A stretch of 64,000 nucleotides of DNA from Sphingopyxis sp. PAMC25046 (lineage in GTDB: Bacteria > Pseudomonadota > Alphaproteobacteria > Sphingomonadales > Sphingomonadaceae): the NCBI RefSeq assembly GCF_004795895.1, contig NZ_CP039250.1, positions 2,232,001 through 2,296,000 on the forward strand, in the 5' to 3' direction. The notes beneath the pieces are model-generated. The model ran no database searches. It saw only the letters and a program-made list of their open reading frames with translations, and was not told the origin of the DNA. Position 1 is the first letter of the stretch, and every line of letters starts with the position of its first letter. A program made the position numbers and the translations under genes. Positions 61,306-64,000 of this stretch are shown here, piece by piece.

Positions 61306-61458
61306 TTTGTGCCGTGCCATACGCTCAAAGCCGCAGAAAACCAACCATCGCGAGGGCCAAGCTGGCACGGCTTTTATCTTGCCGTCCTATTTTGCTCCCG
61401 CTTTCTGCAGAATCAAAAGCCAACAAGACCGGTCCCGCTTGCGTATGAGGTTCGGCAA

Positions 61459-61722
61459 TTAGCCCCGGATCGCTTCCTTGATGACGGGGAGATACATACG
61501 CACCTGTTCGCGATCACTTTCCTTCTCGTCCTCCGTCAATGATTGATACGGAGTTTCGATCTGTCGCTCCCAACGCTCCACCAGTTCGGCGGGGATCACC
61601 AGAGAACCGTCCGGCTGCTTCACTGCCTTGTCGTGAAGATACCGCTGCCATTTGGCCCAACGCGCGTGCTCAATGTTGGCAAGTGTTTCAATTAGCCCGT
61701 CGATGATCTGATCGGTATTCAT
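61459..61722 (-). CDS. RyR-domain-like small protein, third gene of the TIR-caspase operon
   Basis: An 87-residue soluble protein. Residues about 10-81 match the RyR (ryanodine-receptor) repeat pattern: LANIEHARWAKWQRYL (His19, Arg21-Trp22; pattern LA..xHxxW), later TPYQSLTEDEKESDREQV (pattern PYxxLxxxEKexDR), ending MYLPVI. RyR domains occur alone in bacteria and have been proposed to bind nucleotide-derived signals. It starts 7 bases after the caspase gene stop on the same strand. The domain call is by motif only and needs profile confirmation. It has no signal peptide or membrane segment. Confidence 0.65.
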   Translation of the reverse strand: MNTDQIIDGLIETLANIEHARWAKWQRYLHDKAVKQPDGSLVIPAELVERWERQIETPYQSLTEDEKESDREQVRMYLPVIKEAIRG

Positions 61723-61729
61723 TCGATTA

Positions 61730-62710
61730 TCACACCAAGCCTTCGGCCACCAAGCGCCGATAGTGCTCGCCTAGTGCTGTGAGGCGGACGGACTTGCTCT
61801 CCATCGCAGCGTGATACATGTGCGGCGCGTCTTCGGGAACGAGGAGATTCAGGCGGTTAAACTTTTGCAAAATAGCGAAAATCTCATTCTTCTTTGGATC
61901 CGGAGCCGGAGCGGACGATATAATCTGAGCTACCGGGCGCTCGGGCTCGTAAGCAGGATCAAGCGGGAAGCGGCAATCCTTGTCGGGAAAGAATTCGGCA
62001 ATGCGCTGCAGGTCAGCCAGATCAATTGGCGGGCGCACTTTCCTCAAAGAAATGAAAGATTGCACGTTCGTTTTGAACACTGGACGCTGCGCCCAAGCCC
62101 AGAGAGATTGATCGATGTGCGCGTAGACGCTGCCCGGCGTTACGTCGCCAAGTAGGTTGGCTGCTCCACCGTCAAGAGCATCGCAGAAAAGCGTGGTGAA
62201 GACGCCGGAGCCGTTTTTTTCGCTCGCGTACTGATCTGCTGTTGACGCGGTAAGGATCGTCACTCCGTCTTTAAGCTCTGCTACGGCTCCATGTGTCGGA
62301 TGGTTTCCGGCAATGCCGCTGTGACAGCTGTCCAACACGACGATCTTGTTTCGGAAACCAGATGTGTTGGCAAATGTCATTATATCAGAGAGCGCCACAC
62401 CATCATTGCCGCTCTTGCAATCGCCGGCACACAGGTAACCGCCCGTGGCTTCGATGTGACCGTGCCCCGCGAAATAGAATAGGGCAACTTCACCGTCGCC
62501 TTGGAAAAGCCCTGCCACCGCACTTCGGAGCTCATCGCGATCGAGCATATCTTGAGGGTCATCGCCTACGACGGTGCGCACGTCAAAGTTGCGCGATTTG
62601 TCCTCGTTACGCTCAAGCCGAGCGGCCACAGCCTTTGCGTCATTCACGCACCCGAAGAGCGGAGAAATGTGCTGGTATTTATCTATCCCAACGACCAGTG
62701 CGCGACGCAT
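61730..62710 (-). CDS. Caspase-family (C14-like) protease
   Basis: A 326-residue protein. Residues 1-210 form a caspase/metacaspase p20-like fold: [12 protein letters not shown] at the start, [13 protein letters not shown] with catalytic His83, and [14 protein letters not shown] with catalytic Cys129. [21 protein letters not shown] continues the fold. After a linker the C-terminal 55 residues ([34 protein letters not shown]) are a small helical domain of unknown role, perhaps a sensor. There are no transmembrane segments. The ATG overlaps the TIR gene stop by one base (TGATG). In type IV Thoeris, a caspase-like effector is activated by a TIR-made nucleotide; this gene has the right partner and order for that. 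Confidence 0.88.
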   Translation of the reverse strand: MRRALVVGIDKYQHISPLFGCVNDAKAVAARLERNEDKSRNFDVRTVVGDDPQDMLDRDELRSAVAGLFQGDGEVALFYFAGHGHIEATGGYLCAGDCKSGNDGVALSDIMTFANTSGFRNKIVVLDSCHSGIAGNHPTHGAVAELKDGVTILTASTADQYASEKNGSGVFTTLFCDALDGGAANLLGDVTPGSVYAHIDQSLWAWAQRPVFKTNVQSFISLRKVRPPIDLADLQRIAEFFPDKDCRFPLDPAYEPERPVAQIISSAPAPDPKKNEIFAILQKFNRLNLLVPEDAPHMYHAAMESKSVRLTALGEHYRRLVAEGLV

Positions 62711-63081
62711 CAGAGAGAGTCGATCCAAGCAGCGATGTTGTCCCAAGTCCAGATCATAGTGTTGAGACCATCGATCTTGGTGCGGTCATCCTTGTAAATC
62801 CACATGCCTCTAACCGGTTTGCTTTCCTCGAGCGCGCACTTGATCTCCCATTTCTGACCGCTCGATTTAAGGGAGTTTGCGCTGACCAAAGCCAAGACGC
62901 CGTCGGAACGACGAATACGCGCACGGACCTTGTCCTTCCACGCCTCGTCGTAAGCTTCTTTGACCGACATATCAATGTACTCGAAGGGAGAGCGAGTATT
63001 GAGCGACTGCCCTTTTAGGTAATCCCGTGAACGCTCATCTTCGATTGCAAATGCTACGAATACCACCTTTTTTGCAGCCAT
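62710..63081 (-). CDS. TIR-like (MTH538/ThsB-type) protein
   Basis: A 123-residue single-domain protein: [18 protein letters not shown] (first strand and loop), [55 protein letters not shown]. This is the PF08937 pattern (TIR-like, as in ThsB of Thoeris): second-strand hydrophobic block, Ser-Asp before LALVS, then the Trp-Glu motif in WEI. ThsB-type proteins cleave NAD+ to make cyclic ADP-ribose isomers as immune signals; catalytic residues should be checked by alignment. Start 63081 is chosen for the GGGGGC upstream and the domain start. First gene of the operon. Confidence 0.75.
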   Translation of the reverse strand: MAAKKVVFVAFAIEDERSRDYLKGQSLNTRSPFEYIDMSVKEAYDEAWKDKVRARIRRSDGVLALVSANSLKSSGQKWEIKCALEESKPVRGMWIYKDDRTKIDGLNTMIWTWDNIAAWIDSL

Positions 63082-63120
63082 TTCGACAGCCCCCGCCCCT
63101 TTGCTCAAGCCATGTGTCGA

Positions 63121-63149
63121 ATGAGAACGATCTTCCAAGAGACAGTCAA
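63121..63149 (-). promoter_or_regulatory. Possible sigma-70 promoter of the TIR-caspase-RyR operon
   Basis: On the minus strand TTGACT (63149-63144), 17 bases, TCTCAT (63126-63121). The -35 matches 5 of 6 and the -10 matches 4 of 6 consensus bases. It is 40 bases before the start at 63081. Confidence 0.4.
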
Positions 63150-63395
63150 GTATTTCTGGCACGACCCTTCCCAGAATGGACATGTCTTTTTCTGTTCGAC
63201 AAACGATTGTCCTCTACGCCATCGGGTGGTTTGGTACTGCCACGAGCTTGACGATGGAAAACTGAATATCCATGCCGCACCGGAGCGGTCAATCGCCCGG
63301 GGCTCTCTCAGCTGCCTCGATCCAATTTATCGGGCCGCGATGCTCCGCATCGGACCCACAATCTACAATCACACACCTTACGCACGGGTGCATAG

Positions 63396-63488
63396 CGCTT
63401 TTCTGCCACTTTTCGAGGGTGCGATCCGGCAGCGCGCGCTGCCTCGCTCTCGCAAACTGACGTTTTTCTGCGACTTTTCGAGGCTGCG
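63396..63488 (+). repeat. Pair of imperfect direct repeats, 65 bases apart
   Basis: The 28-base copies 63396-63423 and 63461-63488 share the core TTTTCTGC-ACTTTTCGAGG-TGCG with a few mismatches. The non-coding 63150-63851 contains nothing else I could identify. Possible binding sites of an island protein. Confidence 0.45.
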
Positions 63489-63851
63489 CATCGCACTCTC
63501 GCTGGACAAGAATATGGCGGAGGAAAATGATGCGAGGGGCGGATCAGCCGCGCGCGAATTGGCAGTGCGGAACTGGCGTCAGGGTGACCTGTCGCCCCGC
63601 CCTCTGGGCTATTGCCGCGGTCACCGGCACTCGGCCCGCGTCCGAGATGCGTCCCGATACTTCCGTATGCCGAGCCGTCCAGCGACAATCAAAGGTGTTC
63701 ATTCGGTCGAGGTGTGGCAGCCGGGCGCAGGAAAACAGGCGTTGGCGTACAAACGTCGTGTGGAATGGCGCAGCACAAATCTGGATAATCGAGCGCGACG
63801 GGTGGCGCCCCTTCCGGCCGCCCGTCTCCGTTGTCCAGCGAGAGCGCCGTT

Positions 63852-64000
63852 ATGCCTTTCCAATCCCCTGCCCCATCACCGTCGTCACCGCTTGCCATCG
63901 AGCCCATCAGCATGCGGATTCCGGACGCATGTCGGTTCACGGGCATAAGTCGCAGTTCCCTCTACCTTCTCATCGCGAGAGGCGAAGTCGAGATCGTTAA
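63852..64000 (+). CDS. AlpA/excisionase-type helix-turn-helix protein (truncated by the window edge)
   Basis: Starts at ATG 63852 (GAGAG upstream); the first 49 residues include RIPDACRFTGISRSSLYLLI and ARGEVEIV, the helix-turn-helix of AlpA/HTH_17 excisionase-type proteins. The Pro/Ser-rich N-terminus (MPFQSPAPSPSSP) is unstructured. It runs off the end. Such genes control excision or transcription of integrated elements. Confidence 0.65.
   Translation, partial: MPFQSPAPSPSSPLAIEPISMRIPDACRFTGISRSSLYLLIARGEVEIV

Larger units (their letters stand above)
58722..64000. mobile_element. Integrated genomic island at tRNA-Ser(UGA), right end beyond the window
   Basis: Starts right after the tRNA gene; carries a tyrosine integrase, accessory genes of uneven base composition (61.3-63.4 kb is visibly lower in GC than the chromosome) and an AlpA-type gene at the edge. 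Genes to the left are conserved housekeeping genes. Gene cargo is defence-like (nucleotidyltransferase-HEPN, TIR-caspase-RyR). The second boundary is not in view. Confidence 0.75.

Noticed and set aside
61244..61458. Small non-coding RNA or CRISPR-like repeats after the MNT-HEPN gene
   Set aside because: Only one stem-loop and one extra motif copy; no regular spacing or multiple repeats. A terminator explains it better.
63689..63946. 85-codon minus-strand open frame near the end
   Set aside because: No ribosome site or family pattern, and it overlaps the better-supported AlpA-type gene on the + strand.
63112..63948. 278-codon + strand open frame near the window end
   Set aside because: Composition changes along its length, there is no domain, and it overlaps both the operon promoter region and the HTH gene start in another frame.
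1..64000. CRISPR arrays, rRNA genes and insertion-sequence transposases
   Set aside because: No regularly spaced repeats, no rRNA-like sequence and no transposase motif were recognised anywhere in the window; the only recombinase is the tyrosine integrase.

Overview
The window reads as a chromosomal segment of a high-GC alphaproteobacterium of the order Sphingomonadales, probably Sphingopyxis-like. The evidence is the conserved order dusB-ntrB-ntrC-ntrY-ntrX-hfq-hflX-mazG, a tandem-domain Hfq of the kind known in sphingomonads, a fused ispDF, several TonB-dependent receptors, Tad-type TadE/TadG proteins and sphingomonad-type inverted-repeat (REP-like) elements. The genus is an inference from gene content; no database was searched.

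Layout. 1-5.9 kb: hspQ (possible heat-shock promoter), a Yip1-type membrane protein, a secreted SGNH hydrolase, a CPA1-type cation/proton antiporter, then DUF899 and VOC genes flanked by remnants of a LysR and a MarR regulator. 6.2-10.3 kb: a Tat-exported sulfatase and a TonB-dependent receptor, which look inserted because the sulfatase end abuts the beheaded MarR gene. 10.8-22.3 kb: tRNA-Ser(CGA), a large periplasmic PD40/amidohydrolase, a CoA transferase, yghU, tadE/tadG, an antitoxin-fold/PAS protein and a pair of acyl-CoA dehydrogenases. 22.4-26.4 kb: a FecI-FecR-FecA-like surface-signalling module. 26.6-31 kb: an autotransporter and glucokinase. 31-36.6 kb: ClC exchanger, carbonic anhydrase, lipA, a COQ10/RatA-like gene, cinA C-domain and ispDF. 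36.7-46.7 kb: the nitrogen-regulation block plus hfq, hflX and mazG. 46.8-50.4 kb: an ECF sigma/anti-sigma pair divergent from a subtilase, separated by a perfectly symmetric bidirectional ECF-type promoter. 50.4-58.5 kb: a long co-directional minus-strand block for cell-wall turnover and housekeeping (mltB, rlpA, dac, tmk, holB, metG, tatD, a metallo-hydrolase and a 58-residue membrane protein).

From tRNA-Ser(UGA) at 58.6 kb to the window end lies an integrated island: a tyrosine integrase, a small sigma-region-4-like protein, a nucleotidyltransferase-HEPN fusion, and a tight three-gene minus-strand operon encoding a TIR-like protein, a caspase-family protease and an 87-residue ryanodine-receptor (RyR)-like protein. 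The window ends inside an AlpA/excisionase-type gene, so the island continues outside. The TIR-caspase pair resembles type IV Thoeris anti-phage immunity; the added RyR-like protein is the most interesting feature here because RyR domains have been suggested to sense nucleotides related to those that TIR enzymes make.

How parts cooperate. The ntr genes form two two-component systems probably tied to nitrogen status, with Hfq as post-transcriptional regulator downstream. The FecI/FecR/receptor set should couple ligand binding at the outer membrane to sigma-directed transcription. The second sigma/anti-sigma pair probably co-induces itself and the exported protease. The island genes are probably accessory defence cargo.
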